A DNA stretch of 64,000 nt from Pseudomonas sp. Leaf58 (GCF_003627215.1 NZ_CP032677.1:3105501-3169500); one strand, 5' to 3'. Positions 51,686-60,523 are shown, counted from the first letter of the stretch. Notes: a model not told the origin generated them from the letters alone. Translations and numbers: made by a program.

Positions 51686-52419
51686 ACGCCCTCGAAGTCA
51701 GTGACGTGAGCTTTGCCTACGGCCAGCGTGAGGCGCTCAAACAGGTAAGTTTCAGCCTGGCGCCCGGGCGCTTCGCCGCCTTGCTGGGGCCCAACGGCGC
51801 TGGCAAGTCGACCTTGATCGCCCTGCTCACGCGGCTTTATGACTTGCAACAGGGCGACATCCGCGTGTGCGGCTACTCCCTGCGCAATGCCCCACGCCCG
51901 GCCTTGCGCCAGCTGGGCGTGGTGTTTCAGCAAAGCACCCTGGACCTGGACCTGAGCGTTGAGCAGAACCTGCGCTACCACGCCTCGCTGCATGGCCTGT
52001 CACGGCGCCAGGGCAATGCCCGGGTCGATGCCGAACTGGCCCGTCAGGGCCTCGATGAACGGCGACGCGAGCCGGTGCGGGCATTGAACATCGGCCATCG
52101 GCGCCGTGTGGAAATTGCCCGCGCACTGCTGCATGAACCGCGCGTGCTGTTGCTTGACGAAGCCAGCGTCGGCCTCGACCCGGCCAGCCGCCTGGCGCTT
52201 AACCAGCACCTGCGGCTGCTGTGCCGCGAGCAGCGCCTGAGCGTGTTGTGGACCACCCACCTGCTGGACGAAGTGCAGCCCAGCGATGACCTGCTGATCC
52301 TGCACCAAGGCCGCCTGGTGGCCAGCGGCACAGCCGATGCCCTGAGCCTGCAGCACGGCGGCGACCTCGACCATGCCTTTACCCGCCTGACCAGCGTGCC
52401 CTCAGGAGCCAACGCCTAA
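51682..52419 (+). CDS. pedB: ABC transporter ATP-binding protein of the ped efflux system
   Basis: A 245-residue ATPase. Walker A is LLGPNGAGKSTLIALL, the Q-loop is GVVFQQSTL, and Walker B with the D-loop is RVLLLDEASVGLDPAS; the switch histidine lies in LWTTHLLDEV. The usual LSGGQ signature reads LNIGHRRRVEIARAL, so its serine and first glycine are replaced. It pairs with the permease whose start overlaps its stop. An exporter role follows from the ABC-2 type permease. The symbol is tentative. Confidence 0.9.
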   Translation: MNALEVSDVSFAYGQREALKQVSFSLAPGRFAALLGPNGAGKSTLIALLTRLYDLQQGDIRVCGYSLRNAPRPALRQLGVVFQQSTLDLDLSVEQNLRYHASLHGLSRRQGNARVDAELARQGLDERRREPVRALNIGHRRRVEIARALLHEPRVLLLDEASVGLDPASRLALNQHLRLLCREQRLSVLWTTHLLDEVQPSDDLLILHQGRLVASGTADALSLQHGGDLDHAFTRLTSVPSGANA

Positions 52420-53210
52420 TGAACGCTTACTGGCAATGCTTCAACGGTATTTTGCTGCGCGAGTGCCTGCGGTTCGTGTTGCAGCGCACGCGCTTTCTCA
52501 GCGCCCTGGTACGCCCGCTGTTGTGGCTGCTGGTGTTCGCCGCCGGCTTTCGCGCGGCGCTGGGCATTGCGATCATCGCGCCCTACGACACCTACATCCC
52601 GTATGAGGTGTACATCATCCCCGGCCTGGCCTGCATGATCCTGCTGTTCAACGGCATGCAGGGCTCGCTGTCGATGGTCTACGACCGCGAAATGGGCAGC
52701 ATGCGCGTGCTGCTGACCAGCCCATTGCCGCGGCCGTTCCTGCTGGGCAGCAAGCTGCTGGCAACCTCGTTGATTTCCCTGCTGCAGGTGTACGCGTTTC
52801 TCGCCATTGCCTGGTTGTACGGCGTGCAACCACCGGCCGCGGGCTTGTTGCTGGCGCTGCCGGCATTGTTGCTGGTGGCGCTGATGCTCAGCGCCCTGGG
52901 GTTGTTGTTGTCGAACGCGATCCGCCAGCTGGAGAACTTTGCCGGGGTGATGAATTTCGTGATTTTCCCGCTGTTCTTCCTGTCTTCGGCGCTGTACCCG
53001 CTGTGGAAGATGCGCGAGGCCAGCCAGTGGCTGTATTGGTTGTGTGCCGTGAACCCGTTCACCCACGCGGTGGAACTGGTGCGCTTTGCTTTGTACGAAC
53101 GGCTGAACCTGCTGGCGCTGGCGGTGTGCCTGGGCCTGACTGGGCTGTTCACGCTGCTCGCGATCGTTACCTTCAACCCGCAGCACGCAGCGCTGCGCAA
53201 GCCACGCTGA
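52419..53210 (+). CDS. pedC: ABC-2 type permease of the ped efflux system
   Basis: A 263-residue membrane protein with six hydrophobic segments (LLWLLVFAAGFRAALGIAII, VYIIPGLACMILLFNGMQGS, SLISLLQVYAFLAIAWLYG, LLALPALLLVALMLSALGLL, MNFVIFPLFFLSSALYPLW, and a C-terminal one). The VYDREMGSMRVLLTSPLPR loop is the coupling region of ABC-2 exporters. The subgroup is named PedC for its place in phenylethanol degradation. It shares one base with the ATPase stop. Confidence 0.9.
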   Translation: MNAYWQCFNGILLRECLRFVLQRTRFLSALVRPLLWLLVFAAGFRAALGIAIIAPYDTYIPYEVYIIPGLACMILLFNGMQGSLSMVYDREMGSMRVLLTSPLPRPFLLGSKLLATSLISLLQVYAFLAIAWLYGVQPPAAGLLLALPALLLVALMLSALGLLLSNAIRQLENFAGVMNFVIFPLFFLSSALYPLWKMREASQWLYWLCAVNPFTHAVELVRFALYERLNLLALAVCLGLTGLFTLLAIVTFNPQHAALRKPR

Positions 53211-53259
53211 TTGGCCTCTTCAAGTGTTGCGCGCGCATCGCCCTATGCGCCTGGCGACC

Positions 53260-53275
53260 TACTACTTTAGTACTG
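53260..53275. promoter_or_regulatory. Ped-region motif before the CXXCW gene
   Basis: TACTACTTTAGTACTG lies 78-93 bp before the start of the CXXCW protein gene and matches the TACTACCTTGGTAC site at 49.38 kb at 12 of 14 core positions. Confidence 0.5.
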
Positions 53276-53333
53276 CATTTACTGTCTATCGTCGCATTCA
53301 CAAAGCACCGGCACTGGCATGTAATGGGCCTAT

Positions 53334-53341
53334 AACAACAA
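53334..53341 (+). promoter_or_regulatory. Possible Crc/Hfq site before the CXXCW gene
   Basis: AACAACAA, followed directly by GGAACAACCCC and the ATG, fits AAnAAnAA. Confidence 0.45.
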
Positions 53342-53352
53342 GGAACAACCCC

Positions 53353-53913
53353 ATGCCACGTGCCCTGCCCCGGCTGCCACGCCCTTTGCTGGCGGCGCTT
53401 TCGCTGAGTCTGTCGCTGGGCATCGCCCAGGCCGACACCGCGCCGTTGTTTTCCGCCGCAGGCTATCGCACCAGCCTCTATCGCAGCCCAACGCCGCAGC
53501 AGGTCGAGGGCGGCCAGGTCATCGACACCGCCACCCTGCAAACGCTGCTCACCCAGCAACCCCGGCCAGTGCTGATCGATGTCTATCGCCGCCAATGGCT
53601 GCAAGGCCGTTTCATCGAAGATGAACCCCACAGCAACATCCCCGGCAGCCGCTGGCTGGCCAATACCGGCGACGGCGAACTGGCCCCAGCCTGGCAGGGC
53701 TATTTCGCCCGCAACCTGCAACAAGCCACCGCCGGGCGCACCGAGCAACCGCTGGTGTTTTACTGCCGCTCGGATTGCTGGTTAAGCTGGAACGCGGTAA
53801 AACGCGCGACAGCCCTGGGCTATAAGAACCTGTATTGGTACCGCGACGGCCTGGACGCCTGGCAACAAGCCAAGCTGCCGCTGCAACCGGCGCAACCGGA
53901 GCCCTTCCCCTGA
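53353..53913 (+). CDS. PQQ-associated CXXCW rhodanese-like protein
   Basis: A 186-residue exported protein (signal LLAALSLSLSLGIAQA). It has a rhodanese-like fold (VLIDVYRRQW, NIPGSRWLANTGDGEL) in which the active-site loop reads FYCRSDCWLSWNAVKRA, the CxxCW motif that names the family. It may form a disulfide or handle a sulfur species in the periplasm. It lies between the ABC permease and the AgmR-type regulator and has its own ped-type motif and CA-rich leader. Confidence 0.9.
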   Translation: MPRALPRLPRPLLAALSLSLSLGIAQADTAPLFSAAGYRTSLYRSPTPQQVEGGQVIDTATLQTLLTQQPRPVLIDVYRRQWLQGRFIEDEPHSNIPGSRWLANTGDGELAPAWQGYFARNLQQATAGRTEQPLVFYCRSDCWLSWNAVKRATALGYKNLYWYRDGLDAWQQAKLPLQPAQPEPFP

Positions 53914-53946
53914 TGACTGCCTGCGCATGCGTGCCCCGCTCCATCC

Positions 53947-53954
53947 AATAAAAA
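53947..53954 (+). promoter_or_regulatory. Possible Crc/Hfq site before agmR
   Basis: AATAAAAA stands 16-23 bp before the regulator's ATG, before its GAGGTG ribosome-binding region, and fits AAnAAnAA. Confidence 0.4.
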
Positions 53955-53969
53955 CGAGGTGAAAAGGCC

Positions 53970-54635
53970 ATGTACAAAATTTTGATTGCCGACGATCACC
54001 CCCTGTTTCGCGAAGCCATCCACAATGTCATCAGCGATGGTTTCCAGGGCAGCGAAGTCATGGAAACTGCCGACCTGGACAGTGCCCTGGCGCTGACCCA
54101 AGTGCACGATGACCTCGACCTGATCCTGCTCGACCTGAACATGCCCGGCATGCATGGCCTCAATGGCCTGATCACCCTGCGCAACGAGGCGCCGACCACG
54201 CCAGTGGTGATTGTCTCGGCCGAGCAGGAAAAGCAGATCGTGCTGCAGGCCATCACCTACGGTGCGGTGGGGTTCATCACCAAGTCTTCGCCGCGCTCAC
54301 AGATGATCGAAGCCATCGAGCAGATCCTCAACGGTAATGTCTACCTGCCGCCCGACATCATCCGCGCCCAGAAAAGCAGCACCAGCCGGCGCCACAACGA
54401 TGCCCCGAGTTTCCCGCCCGAAATGCTCCAAGCCCTGACCCGCAAACAGTTGCTGGTGCTCGAGCGCATGACCAAGGGGGAGTCGAACAAGCAGATCGCC
54501 TACACCCTGGATATCGCTGAGACCACGGTCAAGGCCCACGTTTCGGCGATCCTGCGCAAACTCAACGTACACAACCGGGTGCAGGCGATCCTCAGTGCTG
54601 GCGATATCGATTTTACTGATTACCTGCGCCGCTGA
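53970..54635 (+). CDS. agmR: LuxR-type response regulator AgmR/PedR1
   Basis: A 221-residue regulator (also called PedR1 or ErbR). Receiver residues are [12 protein letters not shown], aspartate in [13 protein letters not shown], and lysine in [12 protein letters not shown]. The LuxR/NarL DNA-binding domain has [20 protein letters not shown] and [20 protein letters not shown]. It activates alcohol-oxidation genes in P. putida. The convergent gene is a NahK-like hybrid kinase, its likely phosphodonor pathway. It is the other candidate for binding the repeated ped motif. Confidence 0.92.
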   Translation: MYKILIADDHPLFREAIHNVISDGFQGSEVMETADLDSALALTQVHDDLDLILLDLNMPGMHGLNGLITLRNEAPTTPVVIVSAEQEKQIVLQAITYGAVGFITKSSPRSQMIEAIEQILNGNVYLPPDIIRAQKSSTSRRHNDAPSFPPEMLQALTRKQLLVLERMTKGESNKQIAYTLDIAETTVKAHVSAILRKLNVHNRVQAILSAGDIDFTDYLRR

Positions 54636-54670
54636 ACTCGCTAGCTGCAATACCTGACAGTTAGCGGTAA

Positions 54671-54691
54671 TGGGGCTGCCGTGCAGCCCCA
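54671..54691. terminator. Hairpin between convergent agmR and hybrid kinase genes
   Basis: TGGGGCTGC and GCAGCCCCA form a 9-bp stem with a 3-base loop, followed by AAAAAG on the plus strand. It lies between two convergent stop codons. Confidence 0.65.
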
Positions 54692-54717
54692 AAAAGTTTG
54701 ACTCACCTGCATCAAGG

Positions 54718-56655
54718 CTAACCCTGGCTGCTGGCTAGCAAATGGCTCATCGCCGTCTTCAGCTTCATCGGCCGCACCGGCTTGTGCATCAGGGTGTGGC
54801 CCAGCTCGCGGATTTGTTGCTTCAGCTCATTGCTGTAGTTGGCGGTGATCATCAGCGCCGGTAACGGCTGGGCGCGACGGGCGTTGATCCGCGCCACCGC
54901 ATCAACGCCATTGCAGTCGTTGTCCAGGTGGTAGTCGGCGATCAGCAGGTCGGCTTCGGCGTGGTAGTTGTCCACCTGGCGGGCCAGGTCCTCTTCCGAC
55001 AATGCGGTGACCACCCGGCAGCCCCACCCCTCCAGCAAGGTGCGCATGCCGGCGCAAATCGCCGCATCGTTATCCAGCACCCACACCCGCGCCCCGCGCA
55101 GGCGTTCGAGCATCAGCGGGCTGATGCCCTGGCTTGGCTGGGCCTTGGGCGCGGTGGCGCTCAGCGGCACTTCGACGGCGAACATGGAGCCTTTACCAAG
55201 CCAGGAGCGCACCCGAATCCGGTGGCCGAGGATACCCGCGATCTTTTCCACGATCGCCAGGCCCAAGCCCAAGCCACGGTCCTGATCCGGGCGTTGCACG
55301 TCGCCGCGCTTGAACTCCTGGAACATTTCTTCCAGGTGCTCTTCGGCAATGCCGATACCGCTGTCCCACACTTCGATGCGCACGCCGCCACGCTGGCGCC
55401 GACACCCCAGGACCACGCGCCCGCTGCGGGTGTAGCGGATGGCATTGCTGAGCAGGTTGCGCAGAATCCGCGCCAGCAACTGGATGTCACTGCGCACCAC
55501 CGCAGAACAGCCGACGAAGTGCAGCTCAAGCCCCTCGCTGCGCGCCACCTGGGCGTATTCGGCAGCCAGGTTGTCCATCAGCTCGCTGAGGGCGAACGGG
55601 GCGACATCGGCTTTGATCACCCCGGCATCGAGCTTGGAAATATCCACCAGGGTGCCAAGCAGGTTTTCCACGTCTTCCAGCGAGTTGCTGACATTGCGCA
55701 CCAAGTGCGCACTGTTTTGCGGCTCGCGGCGCTCGAGCAAGGCACTGGTGAACAACCGCGCCGCGTTCAGCGGTTGCAGCAGGTCATGGCTGACCGCCGC
55801 GAGGAACTTGGTTTTCGACAGGTTGGCCTGCTCGGCCTCGCGCTTGGCTTCGCGCAGGCGCGATTCGGCGCGGCTACGCTCGTCGATTTCGCGCAGCAGT
55901 TGGTGGTTGAGGCTGGTCAGCTCGGCGGTGCGCTCGCGTACCCGTTGTTCGAGGTGCTGGTAGGCCTGGTGCAGCGCCTGCGCAGTGTTGCGCCGCTCAG
56001 TGATGTCGCGGATCAACACGAAAATGCCCACCACATCGCCGTTGGCCAGGCGGTTGGGGACGTAGGAGCGCAGCATGTAGCGCTCCTGGCCGTTGATGTT
56101 GGTTTCAGCAAACTCGAAGGTAACGCTCTCGCCCGCCAGCGCCCGCGCCACGTAGGCTTCTAGGCGTTGGTAGTGTTGCTCGCTGTGGGCCTCGCGCAGG
56201 CTCTGGCCCAGCATCACGCCGTGCGGCCAGCAGTACCACTGTTCATAGACCTTGTTGGTAAATTCGTAGACCAGGTCGGCATTCAGGTAGGCGATCAGCG
56301 CCGGGACGTTGTCGGTGATCAGGCGGATCTGGTGCTGGTGGGCCGTCTCTGCCCGCTGCCGGGCTTCGCTGAGCAGGTAGTTGACGGCCTTGAGCTCAGC
56401 CATGGCCTGGTTCAGCGCATCGGTGCGCTCACGCACTTGCTCGGCGAGCACCACCGAGTGCTGAAACGCCGCATAGGGGTCGTTGCCCCGCGTTACCCCC
56501 GACTCGATGCGCTCGATCAATGCGCCGTTGATCCGCTGCAACTTGTGGTTTTCGTGCTGCAGCCGGCTTACCTCGGCCTGCAATTCAGCGGCCGACAGGC
56601 GGCCGGTTGCGGGCAATGGCGACCCCGGTGAAGGTTTGGTTGATATGCATGCCAT
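54718..56655 (-). CDS. pedS1: NahK/ErcS'-like PAS hybrid sensor kinase (PedS1)
   Basis: A 645-residue cytoplasmic kinase. An N-terminal coiled coil (LQAEVSRLQHENHKLQRING) precedes a PAS domain (ITDNVPALIAYLNADLVYEF, DVVGIFVLIRDITERR), a second coiled coil, the H-box AVSHDLLQPLNAARLF, the ATPase (NLLSNAIRYT, DSGIGI, RGLGLGLAIVEKIA) and a receiver (VLDNDAAICAGM, LLIADYHLDN). NahK-type kinases signal through HptB or to AgmR. Its first 71 bases overlap the end of the FIST gene, so the start could be internal. Confidence 0.9.
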   Translation of the reverse strand: MACISTKPSPGSPLPATGRLSAAELQAEVSRLQHENHKLQRINGALIERIESGVTRGNDPYAAFQHSVVLAEQVRERTDALNQAMAELKAVNYLLSEARQRAETAHQHQIRLITDNVPALIAYLNADLVYEFTNKVYEQWYCWPHGVMLGQSLREAHSEQHYQRLEAYVARALAGESVTFEFAETNINGQERYMLRSYVPNRLANGDVVGIFVLIRDITERRNTAQALHQAYQHLEQRVRERTAELTSLNHQLLREIDERSRAESRLREAKREAEQANLSKTKFLAAVSHDLLQPLNAARLFTSALLERREPQNSAHLVRNVSNSLEDVENLLGTLVDISKLDAGVIKADVAPFALSELMDNLAAEYAQVARSEGLELHFVGCSAVVRSDIQLLARILRNLLSNAIRYTRSGRVVLGCRRQRGGVRIEVWDSGIGIAEEHLEEMFQEFKRGDVQRPDQDRGLGLGLAIVEKIAGILGHRIRVRSWLGKGSMFAVEVPLSATAPKAQPSQGISPLMLERLRGARVWVLDNDAAICAGMRTLLEGWGCRVVTALSEEDLARQVDNYHAEADLLIADYHLDNDCNGVDAVARINARRAQPLPALMITANYSNELKQQIRELGHTLMHKPVRPMKLKTAMSHLLASSQG

Positions 56656-57748
56656 TGAACTGTTCTCCGTAGGTGTTGAAGCCGATCACCCGCTGCTCGC
56701 GCAGAAACGCGCCGACTGGCTCCAGGCCACCTTGGGCCTCCAGCTCCAGCCGCCGCAGGAAGCAATCGCAGCCGATGCTCAGCAGCAACGGGCCGAGGCG
56801 CTGGTGCAAGCCGTCAAACAGTTGGTGCAGGTTGGGCAGCAGCGGCCCCGGGTTCATGGCCGTAAGCACGATGCCGTTTTCCACCGCGCAGTAAAAACTC
56901 AGGCTGAGGTCCGGGTGCACCTGCTGGATTGCCCGCACGTAATACTGGTCATGAATGCGCACGGCCAGCGGATGAGCGGCGAATACCCGATAGTCCAGTT
57001 CGGCCACCGGCACGCCGATGTGGCGGGCGTACTCCTCGGCTGCAGGCTCGGCATTCAATTCGAAGACCCGGCGCTGGGCACTGTCGGCACCGGTGACCAC
57101 CAGTTTTTCCTGGCGGGGCTGGATGTGGTGGGTGGTAAACACTTCGAAGTCGAGCCACGTGTTGACCAGCACCACCACCGCTGCGCCGTTGTGGAACGCA
57201 CCGCCGAAATACACATGGGTGCGCGTGAGGTAGTTGTCGTCGCCGGCCGAACCGCCAAAGTGCGGAATCTCGCCCAAGGCTGCGCTGAGGGCGGCGAGCA
57301 CCATCTCCTCGCGGCTGGACAGGCCGTCGAGCAGGGTCAGGGCAAAGCTGTGGCCCTTGATTGGGGCCAGGGTATTGCTGCGGCAGGTCCCGACTAGGCG
57401 CTCGACCATCTGCTGCGCGTCGATCAGGCTGAAGCGTTCCATTTCATCGATCAGCTCGGTGGCGATGGAAAAGTGCCGATGATCGAACCCCACCGCCGTT
57501 ATGCAGTTGCGGCCGTAGCCCAGCGGGGTGATTTCGCCGGCGCTGGTGCAGCCGACCAGGCGGATGCCGCCAAAACCCTGCTCCAGGGCCTCGCCCAGTG
57601 CCTGCAGGTCGTATTCGGCGGAGCAGAAAAACAGCACGAAGCCCAGGTGCGGGTGCAGCAACTGGCCCGCCAGTTCCTGGGCGGCTAGCCGGGCGTCGGT
57701 GGCCTGGGACATGGCACTGACCACCCCGTCGTTGTGAGCCTGCTGCAT
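56585..57748 (-). CDS. FIST-domain sensor protein
   Basis: A 387-residue protein started at 57748, which has GGAG six bases before it; an ATG at 57778 is also in frame. FIST_N (LLHPHLGFVLFFCSAEYDLQ, VGCTSAGEITPLGYGRNCIT) and FIST_C (FELNAEPAAEEYARHIGVPV, GCDCFLRRLELEA) domains bind small ligands, perhaps amino acids. It is encoded just before, and overlaps, the hybrid kinase, so it probably supplies it with a signal. A ped-type palindrome lies upstream. Confidence 0.9.
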   Translation of the reverse strand: MQQAHNDGVVSAMSQATDARLAAQELAGQLLHPHLGFVLFFCSAEYDLQALGEALEQGFGGIRLVGCTSAGEITPLGYGRNCITAVGFDHRHFSIATELIDEMERFSLIDAQQMVERLVGTCRSNTLAPIKGHSFALTLLDGLSSREEMVLAALSAALGEIPHFGGSAGDDNYLTRTHVYFGGAFHNGAAVVVLVNTWLDFEVFTTHHIQPRQEKLVVTGADSAQRRVFELNAEPAAEEYARHIGVPVAELDYRVFAAHPLAVRIHDQYYVRAIQQVHPDLSLSFYCAVENGIVLTAMNPGPLLPNLHQLFDGLHQRLGPLLLSIGCDCFLRRLELEAQGGLEPVGAFLREQRVIGFNTYGEQFNGMHINQTFTGVAIARNRPPVGR

Positions 57749-57810
57749 GGTGGTCTCCGGCGCGAGGTGGCTGAGCAAAGAGTGTACGAAGGCCGACTTG
57801 GACGGCGAAT

Positions 57811-57824
57811 GCTACTTGGGTAGC
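57811..57824. promoter_or_regulatory. Ped-region motif upstream of the FIST gene
   Basis: GCTAC-TTGG-GTAGC is a palindrome with perfect 5-bp arms, preceded by CGAAT as at the pqqA and pedE sites. It lies about 63 bp before the FIST start. Confidence 0.55.
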
Positions 57825-57944
57825 GGGTGGACGGTTCCATGGGCGTAAAAGGCCCCCGCCAATTGGGGCCGCGCAAAGCGTGAGAGCTGCGCTGTCGCGC
57901 AGAGAACTGGGTTCGCAGGCAGGTGCATGCCTTGGGATTTGAGG

Positions 57945-59228
57945 TGGTGCACAGATCGAGCGCCGCCCGCGCGGCGCTTCGCGGCACAAGGCCGCTCCCA
58001 CATCTGTTTCGGGCCAATTATTCCTGTGCCAGGTGGGTTGCAGCCTTGGCGCATGGCTTGAGATGGATGAAAAGCAGCAGCGCAACCTTCGCTATCGAAT
58101 GGAACAAACAAGGCGCCCAGAGGTGACCACACAGGCGTGACTGGCCCGAAACAGATGTGGGAGCGGCCTTGGGATTTGCAGGGGGGCACACATCGAGCGC
58201 CGCCCGCGCGGCGCTTCGCGGCACAAGGCCGCTCCCACATCTGTTTCGGGCCAATTATTCCTGTGCCAGGTGGGTTGCAGCCTTGGCGCATGGCTTGAGA
58301 TGGATGAAAAGCAGCAGCGCAACCTTCGATATCGAATGGAACAAACAAGGCGCCCAGAGGTGACCACACAGGAGTGACTGGCCCGAAACTGATGTGGGAG
58401 CGGCCTTGGGATTTGCAGGGGGGCACACATCGAGCGCCGCCCGCGCGGCGCTTCGCGGCACAAGGCCGCTCCCACATCTGTTTCGGGCCAATTATTCCTG
58501 TGCCAGGTGGGTTGCAGCCTTGGCGCATGGCTTGAGATGGATGAAAAGCAGCAGCGCAACCTTCGATATCGAATGGAACAAACAAGGCGCCCAGAGGTGA
58601 CCACACAGGAGTGACTGGCCCGAAACTGATGTGGGAGCGGCCTTGGGATTTGCAGGGGGGCACACATCGAGCGCCGCCCGCGCGGCGCTTCGCGGCACAA
58701 GGCCGCTCCCACATCTGTTTCGGGCCAATTATTCCTGTGCCAGGTGGGTTGCAGCCTTGGCGCATGGCTTGAGATGGATGAAAAGCAGCAGCGCAACCTT
58801 CGCTATCGAGTGGAGCAAACAAGGCGCCCAGAGGTGACCCCACAGGAGTGACTGGCCCGAAACAGATGTGGGAGCGGCCTTGTGCCGCGAAGCGCCGCGC
58901 GGGCGGCGCTGGATCTCACAGGCGCCAACTATCTCAAGACATGCGCCTATCAGCCCAACCCCAATCTGTTTCGGGCCAATTATTCCTGTGCCAGGTGGGT
59001 TGCAGCCTTGGCGCATGGCTTGAGATGGATGAAAAGCAGCAGCGCAACCTTCGCTATCGAGTGGAGCAAACAAGGCGCCCAGAGGTGACCCCACAGGAGT
59101 GACTGGCCCGAAACAGATGTGGGAGCGGCCTTGTGCCGCGAAGCGCCGCGCGGGCGGCGCTCGATCTCACAGGCGCCAACTATCTCAAGACATGCGCCTA
59201 TCAGCCCAACCCCAAATTGTTTAACTGA
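57945..59228. repeat. REP-bounded tandem array (237-bp period)
   Basis: The anchor GATGTGGGAGCGGCCTTG recurs at 58154, 58391, 58628, 58865 and 59116, giving three periods of exactly 237 bp and one of 251 bp. Each unit has a REP palindrome (GCGCCGCCCGCGCGGCGCTT, with GGCCGCTCCCACATC) and a core with CAGGTGGGTTGCAGCC and AATGGAACAAACAAGGCGCC. In the last two units the REP is inverted. Because 237 is 79 codons, long false frames run through it. No gene is supported here. Confidence 0.92.
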
Positions 59229-59338
59229 CTGGCATTAGGGTAAACCCACTCCCACATGGCCCTGCTAAATCAATGAGTTATGTGCAGTTCTATGAGAGCT
59301 GGCTTGCCGGCGATGGGCTGCACAGCAGCCCCGGTGGT

Positions 59339-60523
59339 TTACCAGGTCAACACCGCGCCCACCGCAAAGGTATCGGTGTCTTCGTTCTGGGCCGTGGTTT
59401 CATGCCCATCGATGGAAAACTGGTTGTACTCGGCAACCAGTTTGAGGTTGTCGTTCACGTCGTGGAACAGCGCCACGCCACGGGTCTCATAATCCGCCCC
59501 GCTGCCCACTGCACCGTTGCCATCGTCCTTGGTCTTGCCGTAGGACAGCGCCACGCGGTTCTTGCCGAACTTGTACGAGCCCTGCAACAGGTAGCCGTCA
59601 CTGTCGACATCACGCAGCACCGGTTCACCGGCGTTGTTGGTGAAGAACGGGTTGATGCCCTTGGCCTGGAACCCCGAGCCGGTCAGCGACAGCCCACCCA
59701 TCTTCGCCTGCACACCGTAGCCGACACCTTTCGAGGTGACCGACTCCACGGTCGAGTCGGTATTGTCAGAGGTTTGGTAACTACCGTTGACCCAGCTGTA
59801 GATCTGCGCCCCGCCCAGGTCGAACTGGTAGGTGATCTCGCTTTCGGTGCGCGGGTTTTCCTGGTAGGCCTTGCCGGTCGGGCTGCTGTCGTTGGTGTCC
59901 ACCGGGTCCATGATGCCCACCGCCACCCGCAGGCCGTCCATTACCGGGGTGCGGTAGGTGATCTGCGAGGTGGGGAACGGGTATGGGTAGCCGCTGCCGA
60001 TGTTGCCGAACGACACCCCGCCGCCGTCCACCAGGCCCAAGGTGTCGCTGACTTGGCCATAACCGGCCAGCAACTCGTCGAGCAAGATGTTGGAGCGGGC
60101 GAACAGCCCGAAGTCCTTGCCGATCAGCACCTCACCCCACTCGGGGTTAGCCACGGTGCCGTAGAACTGGCGCACGTCGATGGCGGTGTCGGTACCGTTG
60201 GTTTCGCTGTCGTTGATGGTCACCCAGAACGAGGCGCGCGCCCCCAGTTTCAGGTCATCCACCTGCTTGCCCATGTTGAAGCCCAGGTAGTTGGGCAAGA
60301 AGCCCATTTTCACCCGTGACTGGCGGCGGTCGAACTGCTCACCCTCGCGATCGACATCGCTGTTGACGTAAAAGGCGTTGATGTAGCCGTCGGTGGAAAA
60401 CGTCGTTTGGTCCTTGTCGTACAGCATGATCTCGGCGTTGGCGACGCCGCTCAGGCAAAGCGTCGACAGGCTGACGGTGACAGCTGCCAGCAAACGGGAG
60501 GATAGATTCTTATTGTTGTACAT
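59339..60523 (-). CDS. Outer-membrane general porin
   Basis: A 394-residue protein started at 60523 with signal LLAAVTVSLSTLCLSGVANA. The mature protein begins EIMLYDKDQTTFSTDGYINA, is rich in alternating beta strands, and ends in FAVGAVLTW with a terminal aromatic residue, as needed for outer-membrane insertion. It belongs to the Gram-negative porin family. It lies between the ped cluster end and the pst operon; a solute linked to alcohol use is possible but unproven. An AACAATAA motif overlaps codons 3-5. Confidence 0.9.
   Translation of the reverse strand: MYNNKNLSSRLLAAVTVSLSTLCLSGVANAEIMLYDKDQTTFSTDGYINAFYVNSDVDREGEQFDRRQSRVKMGFLPNYLGFNMGKQVDDLKLGARASFWVTINDSETNGTDTAIDVRQFYGTVANPEWGEVLIGKDFGLFARSNILLDELLAGYGQVSDTLGLVDGGGVSFGNIGSGYPYPFPTSQITYRTPVMDGLRVAVGIMDPVDTNDSSPTGKAYQENPRTESEITYQFDLGGAQIYSWVNGSYQTSDNTDSTVESVTSKGVGYGVQAKMGGLSLTGSGFQAKGINPFFTNNAGEPVLRDVDSDGYLLQGSYKFGKNRVALSYGKTKDDGNGAVGSGADYETRGVALFHDVNDNLKLVAEYNQFSIDGHETTAQNEDTDTFAVGAVLTW
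60510..60517 (-). promoter_or_regulatory. Possible Crc/Hfq site inside the porin start region
   Basis: AACAATAA on the minus strand begins four bases after the ATG (codons Asn-Asn-Lys) and fits the AAnAAnAA motif. Confidence 0.5.

Noticed and set aside
57812..58843. A 343-codon frame with internal 79-residue repeats
   Set aside because: It exists because the 237-bp repeat is a multiple of three. It is made of REP and core DNA, several frames are open at once, and no ribosome-binding site fits.
57945..59228. CRISPR array
   Set aside because: The repeats are 237 bp, nearly identical throughout with no unique spacers, and contain REP palindromes; no cas genes are present.
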